From NCBI GenBank assembly GCA_009711705.1, contig VENG01000007.1, forward strand, positions 186,001-250,000: DNA of 64,000 nucleotides, read 5' to 3'. The notes below the pieces were generated by a model that was not told the DNA's origin, made no database searches, and saw nothing but the letters and a program-made list of their open reading frames with translations. The stretch comes from Bacillota bacterium. Its GTDB lineage: Bacteria > Bacillota > Desulfotomaculia > Desulfotomaculales > VENG01. Positions 56,570 to 64,000 of the stretch are shown piece by piece. Each line of letters opens with the position of its first letter. The stretch's first letter is position 1. Position numbers and translations under genes: made by a program.

Positions 56570-57085
56570 ATGGTTGACACCTGTTATATACTTAAAGCTA
56601 TGGTAGAGATAGTGCAAAGGGTGTCTTCTAGCTTTCGCGGCCATAACCTGAAGATTGTTTACCAAGTAAAAAATGAAAGTAAAAATATGGAGCAGGATAT
56701 ACGAATCATTGCTGTCAACCAGCAGGCTAATCACCTTGAAGAGGCCAGACAGAGTATGGAGCAGTTGCTGGACGCTTTAGAATACAAAATCGCTAACGGT
56801 ATTTTATTCAGTGACAAGGCATTGCAAGAGATGACCTTTTTATTTGAGGGGTTATCCTGTCACTTGGTTAATACCAAAGACTGGTTAATTACCGGAAACA
56901 AGCTGTTGCAGGAACAGGTGAAAAAAGACTCCCATACATATGCTATTCACTGCCAAGATTTTGCTACAATGCATGAGGAAAGGTTAATTGCAGGAGTTTG
57001 TATGGCACAATCTTCGGGTATCTATTTAAATATGCTGGACGGTATGCGAGGATTATTTTATAATACCGGTCTGCTGGTGGGCTAG
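56570..57085 (+). CDS. unknown helical protein upstream of SCIFF
   Basis: 171 aa from ATG 56570 with AAAGGGGG upstream; the frame is open further upstream only through repeat DNA. Helix-rich, with patches ILKAMVEIVQRVSSSFRGHN, EEARQSMEQLLDALEYKIA and IAGVCMAQSSGIYLNMLDGM. No membrane segment or catalytic motif seen. It sits with scfA between two direct repeat copies. A four-helix-bundle protein is possible; family not recognised. Confidence 0.65.
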   Translation: MVDTCYILKAMVEIVQRVSSSFRGHNLKIVYQVKNESKNMEQDIRIIAVNQQANHLEEARQSMEQLLDALEYKIANGILFSDKALQEMTFLFEGLSCHLVNTKDWLITGNKLLQEQVKKDSHTYAIHCQDFATMHEERLIAGVCMAQSSGIYLNMLDGMRGLFYNTGLLVG

Positions 57086-57110
57086 TAGCAGTGAGGTGCA
57101 CAGAAATTCC

Positions 57111-57139
57111 TTGCATAATATATGCAGTAATCTTATAAT
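57111..57139 (+). promoter_or_regulatory. scfA promoter
   Basis: TTGCAT (57111-57116), 17 bp, TATAAT (57134-57139), 38 bp before the scfA start. Confidence 0.8.
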
Positions 57140-57176
57140 TTTTATAGCATAGATCATAAATTTAGGAGGGAACAAT

Positions 57177-57329
57177 TTGCCTAAGCACATTCGTACTTTA
57201 AACCCTGTTTCGTTCCAGCACCGGACGGAAAAGACCGGGTGCGGGGAATGTCAAACTTCCTGCCAATCTGCATGTAAAACTTCTTGTACTGTGGGCAACC
57301 AAGTTTGCGTAAATAAGAGCAAAAAGTAA
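57177..57329 (+). CDS. scfA: SCIFF six-cysteine precursor peptide
   Basis: 50 aa from TTG 57177, with AGGAGG at 7-nt spacing. MPKHIRTLNPVSFQHRTEK then CGECQTSCQSACKTSCTVGN carries the six-Cys-in-forty-five pattern that names SCIFF, plus a later Cys. Its partner maturase ScfB (57606) installs thioether cross-links at Cys residues. The biological role is unknown although nearly every Clostridia genome has it. The stop codon coincides with the start of repeat copy 2, which separates it from scfB. Confidence 0.93.
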   Translation: MPKHIRTLNPVSFQHRTEKTGCGECQTSCQSACKTSCTVGNQVCVNKSKK

Positions 57330-57529
57330 AGAAGACTTGGTTCAGGTGGGGTTTCACCCTTCGGGTACGCGTAACCCCATCTGAACCTTAATCGCACTTA
57401 TTTCGAGCTACAGCCTGTTAATCCCATTAGTTGGGGACATTCCTGTCCCCAAAGAAATACCCACGCTTCAGCAGGTGTGTCCCCTTTCCTTATGCGGGGG
57501 CGGGGTCTTATAGGCTGTGCGAAGATAAA
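57327..57529 (+). repeat. roughly 200-bp repeat, copy 2
   Basis: Starts at the scfA stop codon. It has an extra 28-nt segment compared with copy 1 (56382), which completes a TTCAGGTGGGGTT / AACCCCATCTGAA hairpin. The GGGGACATTCCTGTCCCC hairpin and the GCTGTGCGAAGATAAA end are kept. Together the two copies bracket the 171-aa gene and scfA. Confidence 0.85.
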
Positions 57530-57532
57530 CTG

Positions 57533-57573
57533 CAAAAAAAGCCTGATCCTTAGCGGGATGAGGCCTTTTTTTG
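57533..57573 (+). terminator. terminator between scfA and scfB
   Basis: AAAAAAAGCCTGATCC / GGGATGAGGCCTTTTTTT (one or two mismatches), 33 bp before the scfB start. It would separate scfA from scfB transcription or act as an attenuator. Confidence 0.8.
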
Positions 57574-57605
57574 AGATGAGGTCTTTTTCTGTGGGGGAGA
57601 AAATT

Positions 57606-58970
57606 ATGATTCACAGCTTTACCTTTGACGATTTAAATATTGTGTTGGATGTACACAGTGGTGCGGTACATATTGTTGACGACGTCACCTGTAAAATATT
57701 GGAATACTATCCGGAAGAAAGTATGAGTATAATTATGGAAAAGCTGTCTCCTTTATTTGGGCACCAACAAGTAAAGGAGGCATTGACCGAAATAGAACAT
57801 CTGGTGTCCCAGGGATTACTTTTTAGTGTCGATAATGTTGGCACTGAGTATAAGCCCGTTGGCAGCCCTATAATTAAAGCCATGTGTCTCAATTTAGCCC
57901 ATAATTGCAATTTGCGCTGCCGCTACTGTTTTGCAGGCCAGGGGCCATTTGGGGGAGACCGTAGTTTAATGTCTTTTGAGGTAGGAGCGGCGGCACTTGA
58001 CTTTTTAATTAAGCATTCCGGCTCCCGCGAGCACGTGGAAGTAGACTTTTTTGGCGGAGAGCCTCTTTTAAATCTTGAAGTGTTAAAAAAACTGGTTAGT
58101 GATGGTAGGGATAAGGCGGCAAGGGCAGGAAAAAAAATAAAATTCACGGTAACGACCAATGCCCTTTTACTGATTGAACAAACTGCCCGCTATTTGGTTG
58201 AGGAAGGTCTTAATGTTGTGCTTAGCCTGGACGGGCGCCCAGAAGTTCATGATGCTATGCGCCCTTTCCCCTCAGGTAGTGGTAGTTACGGTATTGCCGC
58301 TGCCAATATAAAAAAATTCATTGAAAGTTATAACTTTGATAATTATTATGTAAGAGGAACCTTCACCAGGCATAACAGAGACTTTGCTGCAGATGTATTA
58401 CATATGGCCCGATTGGGCCTGAAGCATCTTTCCATTGAACCTGTAGTTGGTGGGCCAGGAGAGGATTATTCTCTGCAGGAATCAGATATTCCGCAGATTT
58501 ACTCCGAGTACGAAAAGCTAACCAGGCATTTACTGGCTTTAAAGAATAAAGGACACGAAATTGATTTCTTCCACTTTAACATTGACTTGGAGGGCGGTCC
58601 ATGCCTTAAGAAAAGGATTTCTAACTGCGGGGCAGGCAATGAATATGTTGCCGTTACTCCCAGTGGAGAGATTTATCCGTGTCATCAATTTGTTGGGCAG
58701 GAAGGTTTCCGGCTGGGGGACGTCTTCCAGGGTATTTCCAATGAAAGAACTGTAAGGGATTTTCAAAACGCTTACATTTATAATAAGGAACAATGTCCTG
58801 AATGTTGGGCTAAGTTTTTTTGCAGCGGCGGGTGCCATGCCAATGCTTACTTTTTTAAAGGCACCATTAGTAGTCCTTATGAGACAGGTTGTAAGTTAAT
58901 GAAAAAGAGATTAGAGTGTGCCCTTTATTTAAAAGCGAAGGAAATGCTGGGTTGCGCTGAACAAGGATAA
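57606..58970 (+). CDS. scfB: SCIFF maturase, radical SAM/SPASM
   Basis: 454 aa from ATG 57606 (GGGGGAG upstream). Forms thioether bonds in SCIFF. N-terminal recognition domain (RRE-like, HSFTFDDLNIVLDVHSGAVH), radical SAM motif CNLRCRYC (about 99-106) with GGEPLL, and a SPASM domain with CGAGNEYVAVTPSGEIYPCH, CPEC..KFFCSGGCH and a final Cys, for auxiliary [4Fe-4S] clusters. Family, motif order and the neighbouring scfA agree. Confidence 0.96.
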   Translation: MIHSFTFDDLNIVLDVHSGAVHIVDDVTCKILEYYPEESMSIIMEKLSPLFGHQQVKEALTEIEHLVSQGLLFSVDNVGTEYKPVGSPIIKAMCLNLAHNCNLRCRYCFAGQGPFGGDRSLMSFEVGAAALDFLIKHSGSREHVEVDFFGGEPLLNLEVLKKLVSDGRDKAARAGKKIKFTVTTNALLLIEQTARYLVEEGLNVVLSLDGRPEVHDAMRPFPSGSGSYGIAAANIKKFIESYNFDNYYVRGTFTRHNRDFAADVLHMARLGLKHLSIEPVVGGPGEDYSLQESDIPQIYSEYEKLTRHLLALKNKGHEIDFFHFNIDLEGGPCLKKRISNCGAGNEYVAVTPSGEIYPCHQFVGQEGFRLGDVFQGISNERTVRDFQNAYIYNKEQCPECWAKFFCSGGCHANAYFFKGTISSPYETGCKLMKKRLECALYLKAKEMLGCAEQG

Positions 58971-59001
58971 GTTGTCCACAGGTGAATAAGGGAGTGGGAT
59001 T

Positions 59002-60387
59002 GTGTCTCCATCAATGGATGCGGCGCAGGGTGTGTATAAAAGAGCCGGCAGTATTGTAACCGGAATTATGGGCATGGGACGCGTTTATCTCGGCGCCTCA
59101 TCGGTTCTGGTTATATCCGTGTTTGCCCTTATCATTAGTCAATTTATTTTTTTCACTGTTTCCATAGACGGAACTCCAACGATGCTTGTGGAAAATCGTG
59201 GTACGGCCAAGAAAGCCATTGTACTGTTACTTGAAAAAGAGGAAAAACGCCGTGGCTATCCGGTTTATTGGCAACAAGTTATTGAAATTAACCCGGTTTG
59301 GGGTAACGATGGCAGGCGCTGCTATAAATCCGTTGAGAATGTTGCCGGGGTTCTCCGGCGAAAGCTACAATTTGTCACTGACGGTGTTGCTGTTACGGTA
59401 AATAAGGAAGAAAAGTTATATATGCGTAATATTGAGGTTGCCAGGCAAAGCTTAGGCCTGATTAAAGATAAATTTCGCCCTCGCGGGGCGCTGAAGGTAA
59501 GCTTTGAAGAAGATGTGCAAATTGTTAATAAAACTGTTTCCGTTAAACAATTGGTGGACAGGGATAATGCCATAGGCATATTGATGGCCGGTGTACAGAA
59601 GATAGAGAATTATGAGGTGAAAAAAGGAGATACCCTCTGGGGTATTGCCCGGAGGAAGGGTCATGATATAAAAGAGCTAATGGACATTAATAAGGGCGTG
59701 AAGCCTCATTTATTGCAGATTGGACAAAAAATAAAGCTAAATAAGCAACAGCCTTTACTTAATGTAATCAGTAGCTATGAAACTGTGGAACTGAGGGATG
59801 TGCCGTATACCATCGTAGAGGCCGGAAGGGACCCTAGTCTTAATTACGGGGAAGTAAAGGTTATTCAGCAGGGTGTTCCGGGCCGGATGGAGATTACTTA
59901 TCGCGTGGTGGAGAGAAACGGGGAAAGAATAAAAAAATACCCGGTGCACAAGACCATTAAAAGTGATCCTCGCCCACAGGTAGTAGTTTCGGGCAGCGAG
60001 ATGATTATGGCGTCTCGCTCTGGACGGACAATATACAGGCCTGTGGTAGGCACAGTTTCTTCTAATTATGGGATGCGTGGTGGCGGTGTGCACAGTGGTA
60101 TTGATTTTGCCGCCGATTACGGTAACCCGGTGGTAGCCCTGGCGGCTGGGACGGTAAAATTTGCCGGTTGCCGTGGTGGCTATGGTATAGCCGTTGACAT
60201 TGATCACGGGCAGGGAATGATAACCAGGTATGCCCATCTTTCCAAGGCTGTTGTTTCCACGGGACAAAAGGTTAAAGGCGGGCAATTAATTGGACGGGTG
60301 GGTGCCACGGGTAACGCCACCGGGCCGCACCTGCATTTAGAAGTAAGGGTAAACGGGGAGACCCAAGACCCTGGACATATACTGTAA
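59002..60387 (+). CDS. M23 peptidoglycan endopeptidase with LysM and G5
   Basis: 461 aa from GTG 59002. One membrane helix (about 33-55), an extracytoplasmic linker domain, a LysM domain (NYEVKKGDTLWGIARRKGHD, about 204-250), a G5-like domain (about 255-325) and a C-terminal M23/LytM domain with HSGIDFAAD and HLHLEVR giving the zinc and catalytic His/Asp set. It probably cuts peptide cross-links in the wall; the domain set is like that of many sporulating Clostridia cell-wall hydrolases. Active site appears intact. Confidence 0.94.
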   Translation: MSPSMDAAQGVYKRAGSIVTGIMGMGRVYLGASSVLVISVFALIISQFIFFTVSIDGTPTMLVENRGTAKKAIVLLLEKEEKRRGYPVYWQQVIEINPVWGNDGRRCYKSVENVAGVLRRKLQFVTDGVAVTVNKEEKLYMRNIEVARQSLGLIKDKFRPRGALKVSFEEDVQIVNKTVSVKQLVDRDNAIGILMAGVQKIENYEVKKGDTLWGIARRKGHDIKELMDINKGVKPHLLQIGQKIKLNKQQPLLNVISSYETVELRDVPYTIVEAGRDPSLNYGEVKVIQQGVPGRMEITYRVVERNGERIKKYPVHKTIKSDPRPQVVVSGSEMIMASRSGRTIYRPVVGTVSSNYGMRGGGVHSGIDFAADYGNPVVALAAGTVKFAGCRGGYGIAVDIDHGQGMITRYAHLSKAVVSTGQKVKGGQLIGRVGATGNATGPHLHLEVRVNGETQDPGHIL

Positions 60388-60403
60388 ATTAATACATGCT
60401 ACC

Positions 60404-60480
60404 GATGACAAACCTGTCTTTTGTGCATAGCGAATGAATTGACGAGTAGCTGCCAAAGATAGGATCGGATGCCTTCCTTG
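60404..60480 (+). repeat. CTTTTG-AGCGAATGAATT repeat, copy after M23 gene
   Basis: GATGACAAACCTGTCTTTTG, TGCATAGCGAATGAATTGAC, then GAGTAGCTGCCAAAGATAGG. Aligns with the start of the element at 40868 and with the 55795 copy. Confidence 0.8.
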
Positions 60481-60541
60481 CCGAATTTACAGTGATATAT
60501 TATACTATATGGTATGTGAATTATAGTAAGGAAGTGATGTA

Positions 60542-61132
60542 ATGAGTTTCTTTATTAATGCAACGAAAAATCGCAAGAAGCAGAAGTTAATATTTTTGGT
60601 AACGGCTATTTTTCTGGCGGCAGGTTTGGTAGGGTCAACTTTGATTGGTGTCTTTGGGAGCCGTCAACAAGAAAACGCCACAGCTGCCCAGACACCGCAG
60701 AGTATCAGTGAAAAGGTGGCTGAACTGGAAAATCAGGTGGAGGAAAATCCGAAAGATGCTGCTGTCTTGGCTCGCCTGGCCCAGGCCTATTACCAAAATG
60801 ACCAGGTAGATAAATCCCTTGAGACCTATCAAAAGGCGCTCAATATTGATCCCGGCAACAGTGATTTTCGCACCTCCCTGGCAACAACCTATTTTTTAGA
60901 GAACCAATTTGATAAAGCCGTGGCTGAAATGAAAAATGAGATAAAAAATAACCCGGATAATGATGAGGCTCATTATTACCTGGGGGTGTTTCTAGCCTAC
61001 GGGCAGGGTAAATACAGTCAGGGTGTTGAAGAGCTCAAGGTATTTGTAGATGAAGCGGATGCAGAGGCAAACGCCGTGGAATTAGCGAAGGCAAAGCAAA
61101 TGATAGAAGAAATTCAGAATATGGATAAGTAG
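60542..61132 (+). CDS. TPR protein with N-terminal membrane anchor
   Basis: 196 aa from ATG 60542 (AAGGAAGTG upstream). Positively charged start, one membrane helix (LIFLVTAIFLAAGLVGSTLI), then a Glu-rich linker and about three TPR units (AVLARLAQAYYQNDQVDKSL, DFRTSLATTYFLENQFDKAV, EAHYYLGVFLAYGQGKYSQG). It likely scaffolds other envelope proteins; its partner is unknown. It ends at a terminator. Confidence 0.9.
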   Translation: MSFFINATKNRKKQKLIFLVTAIFLAAGLVGSTLIGVFGSRQQENATAAQTPQSISEKVAELENQVEENPKDAAVLARLAQAYYQNDQVDKSLETYQKALNIDPGNSDFRTSLATTYFLENQFDKAVAEMKNEIKNNPDNDEAHYYLGVFLAYGQGKYSQGVEELKVFVDEADAEANAVELAKAKQMIEEIQNMDK

Positions 61133-61145
61133 TATTTACTTTACC

Positions 61146-61183
61146 AAAAAAGAGTCAGGTTCCTTGTGATCTGGCTCTTTTTA
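61146..61183 (+). terminator. terminator after the TPR gene
   Basis: AAAAAAGAGTCAG / CTGGCTCTTTTT stem with one G-T pair and a loop of about 12 nt. Confidence 0.85.
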
Positions 61184-61211
61184 ATTAAAAATTTTCAGCT
61201 TAATCATTTGT

Positions 61212-61275
61212 ATTAGTTACTAAATTAGTTACTAAATTAGTTGCTTAGATTAGTTGCTTAGATTGATTACTTAAG
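61212..61275 (+). repeat. 12-13-bp tandem repeat
   Basis: Two copies of TTAGTTACTAAA, two of TTAGTTGCTTAGA and a degenerate TTGATTACTTAAG run into the AAGGAAGG of the next gene. The array lies where a promoter or leader should be. Confidence 0.8.
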
Positions 61276-61287
61276 GAAGGTGTACTT

Positions 61288-62193
61288 ATGCCAGAGCCAA
61301 CGACTTCTTATGGTTACCGACAGCCTGGGGAAACTCCAACCGGTCAAAGAACATTTTTACATCTTTTGGCAGTGGTGATGCTGGTTACATCATTTATGGT
61401 GATTCGTTTTCCCGGAGGGGCGAAGGGTTTTCTGTACGTTGTATTCCGTGAAGTGGTCAAGCTGAATATGATGGTTAAAACCAGTGGTTGGAACAGCGTG
61501 GAGAGCGAATATTTTTTGGTTCGCTATAAGCCAGGGCCCGGGAATAAAAGGAATGCAAAACTGGTCTTAAATACCGCGGAATCTTTTTTGGAGCCCATAG
61601 CGCAAAGGTATGATTATCAAATTAAGGGCAAAATACCGGTTATTCTTTATTCTTCAAGGGAAGAGTTGAATGCCAGTTTCGGCTGGCCTGCCAGCGAAAG
61701 GGCAATGGGCGTGTACTGGGGGGGAGCCATACGCGTTCTTTCCCCTGATGAATGGATTGAATATGATGAATTTGAAGAGAAAAAAACCGTTTTCGAATCA
61801 TGCGGGCCCATGGCTCATGAAATTACTCACTTAATAATTGATTACAGGACAAAGGGTAATTACCCCAGGTGGCTTACGGAAGGGCTCGCCCAGTACGAAG
61901 AATACATGCTTACGGGATTCAGATTTAGTGACCCGGCAGGTAATCTCGGTCAAGATTTGTATCCGTTAAATAAGATGGATAAAGAATTCGACTCGTTACC
62001 CAACCAGTCATTAGCATACCGCCAGTCCCTGTCAGCCGTGGATTACATTATGAAAGTCTACGGAAAAGAAAAAATGCATATGATTATTAATGATTTGTCT
62101 CAAGGGCGGTCCGTAAATCGTTCCTTTTCAAATTCCTTGGGTGTTGATATGATTAAATTCGAACAGGAGTGGCAGCATTGGCTTTCTTTATAG
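61288..62193 (+). CDS. membrane-anchored gluzincin-type metallopeptidase
   Basis: 301 aa. A hydrophobic segment near residues 27-55, then a peptidase-MA-like fold with HEITH (about 182-186) and a later Glu in WLTEGLAQYEE, the HExxH...E zinc set of gluzincins. The motif is complete, so activity is plausible; the substrate is unknown. It lies in a cell-envelope neighbourhood (M23, TPR, murA). Confidence 0.9.
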   Translation: MPEPTTSYGYRQPGETPTGQRTFLHLLAVVMLVTSFMVIRFPGGAKGFLYVVFREVVKLNMMVKTSGWNSVESEYFLVRYKPGPGNKRNAKLVLNTAESFLEPIAQRYDYQIKGKIPVILYSSREELNASFGWPASERAMGVYWGGAIRVLSPDEWIEYDEFEEKKTVFESCGPMAHEITHLIIDYRTKGNYPRWLTEGLAQYEEYMLTGFRFSDPAGNLGQDLYPLNKMDKEFDSLPNQSLAYRQSLSAVDYIMKVYGKEKMHMIINDLSQGRSVNRSFSNSLGVDMIKFEQEWQHWLSL

Positions 62194-62292
62194 ACTTCCA
62201 TTTTTGCTTGCAGGATCTTATATAAAAACGTTGAATTATTAGTTTGCAGCTAGATTAATCGCGATATTTGTAGGGAGGAAAAAATAACAATT

Positions 62293-63555
62293 ATGAATAG
62301 ATTGTTTGTTGCCGGAGGCAGGCCGTTAAAGGGAAAAGTTCGCGTTTCCGGTGCCAAGAATGCTTCGTTGGCACTTCTCTGCGCAGCCGCCATGTCACGG
62401 GATTCGGTAATACTGGAGAATATCCCTGATATAAGCGATATAAATGTAATGAGTGAGATAATGACAGAAATGGGATTTAAAATAAACCGGGAGGCAAGTG
62501 GGGCATTAGAGATATGTGCGCCGTTAAAGCTCAATGCGCAGCCTCCCTATCACATGGTAAAACAACTTCGTGCTTCCAATCTTCTATTAGGACCTCTGCT
62601 GGCGCGTTTTGGTGAGGCTGAAGTGGCCTTGCCCGGGGGATGTAATATAGGCGTGCGGCCTATGGATCTTCATTTTAAAGGCCTTTCCGGGTTAGGTGCT
62701 AAGGTGTCCATGAAACATGGTACTGTAAGTGCCAAAGCAGATAAGTTGGTGGGTAACAGGATTTATCTTGACTTTCCTAGTGTAGGTGCCACAGAAAATA
62801 TAATGATGTCTGCCTGTTTGGCAGAGGGACAAACAATTTTGGAAAACGTTGCTAAGGAACCGGAAATTGTTGATTTAGCCAACTTTTTAAATTGCCTGGG
62901 CGCAAAAGTGCGGGGAGCCGGCACTGACATTATTAAAATCGAAGGTGTTCAGGAATTGGGAGGATGTTTACGTTACCCGGTTATTCCGGATCGTATTGAA
63001 GCCGGCACGTTCATGGTTGCCGCCGCTGCCACCGGCGGCGATGTGGAATTGGAAAACGTTATACCTCACCATATGGAGCCTATTTGCGCCAAACTGCGCG
63101 AGGCAGGAGTGGAAATAATAGAAGGAGAGGAAGCCCTAAGAGTTGTAGCCGGTGGAAAATTGAAACCCATTGATTTAAAGACCCTTCCTTATCCTGGTTT
63201 TCCCACTGATATGCAGTCGCAGTTTATGGCCATGTTGTGTACTATTTCCGGTACCAGCGTGATTATTGAAAATATTTTTGAAAACAGATTTCAAATAGCG
63301 GATGAATTGAAGAGGATGGGTGCAAACATAAAAGTGGAAGGGCGTATTGCCGTAATTGAAGGTGTAAATGAACTTCACGGCACCCACGTCAAAGCAACCG
63401 ATCTGCGGGCCGGCGCGGCGCTGGTCATTGCCGGATTTATGGCAGAGGGGACCACTGAGATATCGAACGTTGAATATATAGACCGTGGCTACCACTTATT
63501 GGAAGAAAAAATGAAAGTTCTTGGGGCCCAAGTATGGAGAAAAAATAGCCGGTGA
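62293..63555 (+). CDS. murA: UDP-GlcNAc 1-carboxyvinyltransferase
   Basis: 420 aa, first committed step of peptidoglycan synthesis. Starts MNRLFVAGGRPLKGKVRVSG, catalytic Cys in LPGGCNIGVRPMDLH, RASNLLLGPLLARFG and C-terminal ITNVEYIDRGY-type end (ISNVEYIDRGYHLLEEKM). AGGGAGG precedes the start at some distance. Firmicutes often have two such genes (murA and murZ); which one this is cannot be told from here. The drug-target Cys is present. Confidence 0.96.
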   Translation: MNRLFVAGGRPLKGKVRVSGAKNASLALLCAAAMSRDSVILENIPDISDINVMSEIMTEMGFKINREASGALEICAPLKLNAQPPYHMVKQLRASNLLLGPLLARFGEAEVALPGGCNIGVRPMDLHFKGLSGLGAKVSMKHGTVSAKADKLVGNRIYLDFPSVGATENIMMSACLAEGQTILENVAKEPEIVDLANFLNCLGAKVRGAGTDIIKIEGVQELGGCLRYPVIPDRIEAGTFMVAAAATGGDVELENVIPHHMEPICAKLREAGVEIIEGEEALRVVAGGKLKPIDLKTLPYPGFPTDMQSQFMAMLCTISGTSVIIENIFENRFQIADELKRMGANIKVEGRIAVIEGVNELHGTHVKATDLRAGAALVIAGFMAEGTTEISNVEYIDRGYHLLEEKMKVLGAQVWRKNSR

Positions 63556-63573
63556 CAGTAAAGGGGTGCAGGT

Positions 63574-64000
63574 GTGCGAGTTTCCGTTATAGCGGTGGGT
63601 AAATTAAAGGAAAAATATCTTCTTGAAGCTCAAAGGGAGTACTTAAAGCGCCTGCGTCCCTACGCGCGTATGGAAATAACCGAGGTCGCGGACGAGAGTT
63701 GCGGTGAAAAGGACCCGGAAAGTATACTTGAAAAAGTGAAAATTAAGGAAGGCCAAAGAATAATTAAGGCCCTTAAGCCGGACAGTTTTATAATTGCCCT
63801 GGACAGGCAGGGGCAGGAAATTGATTCTGAGAGCTTGGCCCGTAAAGTAAGTGACCTCAGCCTACAAGGGAAAAGTTACATTACCTGTGTGATCGGAGGC
63901 TCTTTAGGCTTAAGCGGGCAGGTTTTGCAGCAGGCGGACTGGAAGCTTTCTTTTTCCCGCCTTACATTCCCTCACCAATTAATGCGGGTAATTCTATTGG
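63574..64000 (+). CDS. rlmH: 23S rRNA pseudouridine(1915)-N3 methyltransferase (partial)
   Basis: GTG 63574 follows GGGGTG; 142 codons are seen before the right edge. RlmH/YbeA SPOUT methyltransferase: RVSVIAVGKLKEKYLLEAQR, IALDRQGQEIDSE, the trefoil knot CVIGGSLGLSGQVLQQADWK and LSFSRLTFPHQLMRVILL. Only the last 15-20 residues are likely missing. Confidence 0.96.
   Translation, partial: MRVSVIAVGKLKEKYLLEAQREYLKRLRPYARMEITEVADESCGEKDPESILEKVKIKEGQRIIKALKPDSFIIALDRQGQEIDSESLARKVSDLSLQGKSYITCVIGGSLGLSGQVLQQADWKLSFSRLTFPHQLMRVILL

Noticed and set aside
59755..60285. 176-codon minus-strand frame inside the M23 gene
   Set aside because: Antisense to LysM/G5/M23 domains; no ribosome-binding site.
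61212..61275. CRISPR array
   Set aside because: Units are 12-13 bp and contiguous, with no spacers.

Overview
The window looks like a Gram-positive, spore-forming anaerobe of the Clostridia, probably a Peptococcaceae / Desulfotomaculum-type relative. The signs are the classic Firmicutes origin order (gyrA-gyrB-remB-recF-yaaA-dnaN-dnaA | rpmH-rnpA-yidD-yidC-jag-mnmE-mnmG-rsmG-parA-parB), a YyaC-type sporulation protein, a SCIFF peptide with its radical SAM maturase (typical of Clostridia), LarB/LarC, T-box regulation, and frequent TTG/GTG starts behind strong AGGAGG sites. The family assignment is inference; no 16S gene is present.

Layout. (1) 1-11.57 kb is the right part of an integrated prophage or related element. 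A leftward early operon (Cro-like protein, excisionase-like protein, several small proteins, SbcC/Rad50-like ATPase, RecT, metallo-beta-lactamase-fold protein) diverges from a rightward lysogeny module (CI/LexA-like repressor, an unknown two-gene cassette, tyrosine integrase). The integrase ends just before the 3' end of tRNA-Ser(CGA), the probable attachment site. The repressor/Cro intergenic region holds four 15-bp operator copies. (2) 11.57-22.3 kb is a leftward chromosomal block: tadA, an MCP-CheW pair, four more tRNAs (2 Arg, 2 Ser), serS, a T-box-controlled aminotransferase-serA operon, and pdxST. (3) 22.3-41.2 kb is the replication-origin region, diverging at dnaA/rpmH, with DnaA-box-like sites on both sides of dnaA and two perfect parS sites after parB. 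(4) 41.2-49.4 kb holds larBC, a phosphoribosyltransferase, YkuS, YyaC, a YkvI-like transporter, a CvpA-like protein, an M18 aminopeptidase and a DUF951 protein. (5) 49.4-55.7 kb is the rpsF-ssb-rpsR, yybS-rplI-dnaB and purA group. (6) 55.9-64 kb has tRNA-Lys/Glu, the SCIFF locus, an M23 endopeptidase, a TPR protein, a metallopeptidase, murA and the start of rlmH.

The most unusual content is between genes. At least five families of short dispersed elements occur: a GCGCGC-bounded element that sits at terminators (six copies or partial copies); a CCTGYCTTTTG...AGCGAATGAATT family whose one full-length copy (40868-41157) is a 290-bp GC-rich element with perfect 15-bp terminal inverted repeats and nested internal stems, probably a structured RNA or non-autonomous element; a 110-bp MITE-like pair; a roughly 175-200-bp pair flanking the SCIFF gene; and IS200/IS605-like end hairpins. 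Further candidates are the two-gene cassette beside the prophage integrase, the parS site built into a terminator palindrome, and a GC-rich leader before purA.

All coordinates and motifs were read by eye. No database search was run.
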